Shown here piece by piece: positions 62,608 to 64,000 of a stretch of DNA of 64,000 nucleotides. This DNA comes from Mauremys mutica (lineage: Eukaryota; Chordata; Testudines; Geoemydidae), in assembly GCF_020497125.1 (NCBI RefSeq), contig NC_059081.1, positions 58,734,768-58,798,767 of the forward strand, in the 5' to 3' direction. The notes under the pieces were generated by a model. It was not told where the DNA came from. It did no database searches and saw only the letters and a program-made list of their open reading frames with translations. How positions within the stretch are numbered: the stretch's first letter is position 1; the number at the start of each line of letters is the position of its first letter. Position numbers and translations under genes: made by a program.

Positions 62608-64000
62608 CGATGGTCAGACTAGCTAAAGAAATTGACTAGCTACAAGCGTGTGTCAAGATGTTTTAAATGAAGCTTCACAAATGTTTGAAAAATGGTGTTT
62701 TTTCCAGTTTGTTGCATTATTATGATGCATGCTTGAAAGAATAGACAGTGATAACCTAAAAATTCTTCTGTTTTTATGTATTAAGGAGATCTGTTTTAAC
62801 CAAAGATTATCCTTCATGAGAGAACCTATGTAGTAAAGGAAAGGCTACTGAAATGATGTGGATAAAAGTTAATGACTGTAATTTGAAACTCACTTATTTC
62901 AATAGTTCATATTGCAGTCAAATAGCTTTCATACCACAAATGTTATTGTTGTGTCTTACATCTAAGCAAAGGTCTGGAGATGCTCCAGAAATTCAGAAGA
63001 ATGGATAGTAGAGAAATGTCTGGGTTGTAAGAGGCTTTCCTTGCAAAAATTAATGCCTCCATTTAGCACGCAAAAAACAGGATTTGGACATTTAATTTGT
63101 AGCAGATTAGAGATTGCTTAAAATGGCTGGCATCTACATCTCAGACTATTTTTCTTAATAAGACATCTGTTGCTCTGATTTCCTTGCTTGGATAGACTGG
63201 ATTAGAAGAGGAGAATTGACCATATTTTTTCTAAAAATTCAAGTTACTACAGAGAAATCATTTTGTAATTTCTTTCCTCCAAGAGAAGGCTTTTTTAATA
63301 ACACATCATCTGATTTTTTCAAAGGGATTCTAAGTCTTATCAATTTTAAACTAGATTGATTAAGGCTGTAGGAGGTCAAATTAATTACCTCAAGTCATAC
63401 AATCAGTGAGTTAGATCTGGATTTCAATTACTGCCATGTAAATCTGGATTAACACCATTGATTTTGCTAGAGCTGACTGAATGGCACCATTGTTTTTAAT
63501 AGAATTACTCCAGATTTACAATTGTCTAAATGAAGTCAGAATCTGGCTCAGTGGAGTTTAGATCTAGGATTCCTTCTGATTTTCTCATCCTCTTATTCTA
63601 TTGTAACCTTGTTAAAAAATAACTGTCCACTGCTGGAGGCAGGTTAATAGTTTTACTTTGTGTTCCTATCAGCAAGAGGGCAATTATTTAATTTGCTTAT
63701 AAATCTTGTAGCTACATCAAGAGGACCACTGATCTCTTGATCTAAGAAACGGGAAATGTTTTGTGCAGTGCAAAGACAGAGACCGCACTCTGTTCAGTCC
63801 AGAGTATAAAAGTAGGCAGCCAGCAAATTCCCAAATCGCTAAACAGATTGGGCACTGATGGTGTCTGTCCAAAAATAATGAAATAAGAACATGGTACCTG
63901 CTGAAATGTAAAAGTGCTAACGAAAATATTGTTATGCTGAGAGGTACTTGGGACTGACTGGATCACAAACCTCTTTGAGACTGGGTGTAAAGGCATCTTT
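62608..64000 (-). other. ICA1L intron to the window edge
   Basis: AT-rich. About 63425-63555 holds the old palindromic repeat also present near 20100 and 36890. The - strand was searched by eye for the KKEDEH...AELDAKLE exon of ICA1L and it was not found. Confidence 0.45.

Overview
The window is nuclear DNA from a reptile, most likely a cryptodiran turtle. It has few coding exons, long introns and many interspersed repeats. The repeats include two copies of a tRNA-derived SINE that matches the tortoise Pol III / Cry family from memory, CR1 LINEs, DIRS-type tyrosine-recombinase retrotransposons, hAT-like elements with 8-bp target duplications, and LTRs. The species cannot be fixed from the sequence alone.

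Two protein genes converge tail to tail. On the + strand, positions 1-7731 are intron and 7732-8047 is the last coding exon of FAM117B (104 residues plus stop), followed by a long probable 3' UTR. On the - strand, ten exons between 59909 and 28839 encode the C-terminal 408 residues of ICA1L (islet cell autoantigen 1-like, arfaptin-homology/BAR type). All ten junctions have AG/GT signals and keep one open frame. The first coding exon(s) lie beyond the right edge. The order matches the human 2q33 FAM117B-ICA1L pair and parallels the paralogous GLCCI1-ICA1 pair.

The rest is intergenic or intronic repeat DNA, much of it nested. About 13.95-20.03 kb is a DIRS element inserted into the terminal repeat of a mariner-like element. 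About 23.4-25.0 kb is a third, fragmentary DIRS relic on the + strand. 25.6-26.25 kb is a CR1 3' end. 32.6-34.35 kb is a CR1 relic split by a solo LTR. 37.0-43.3 kb is a second DIRS element carrying two younger TIR elements. 43.85-44.9 kb is an unclassified repeat split by a hAT-like element. 51.7-55.0 kb holds a hAT-like element, a SINE, an old repeat and a foldback element. 58.56-59.37 kb is a solo LTR, and 61.58-62.6 kb is a hAT-like element next to another TIR element.

Both larger DIRS elements keep the internal complementary region, in which complements of the two termini are joined, although their coding frames are broken. Two palindromic foldback elements of one family, each with a long target duplication, are the most unusual structures. 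I found no prokaryotic-type system, CRISPR array, rRNA or functional tRNA gene.
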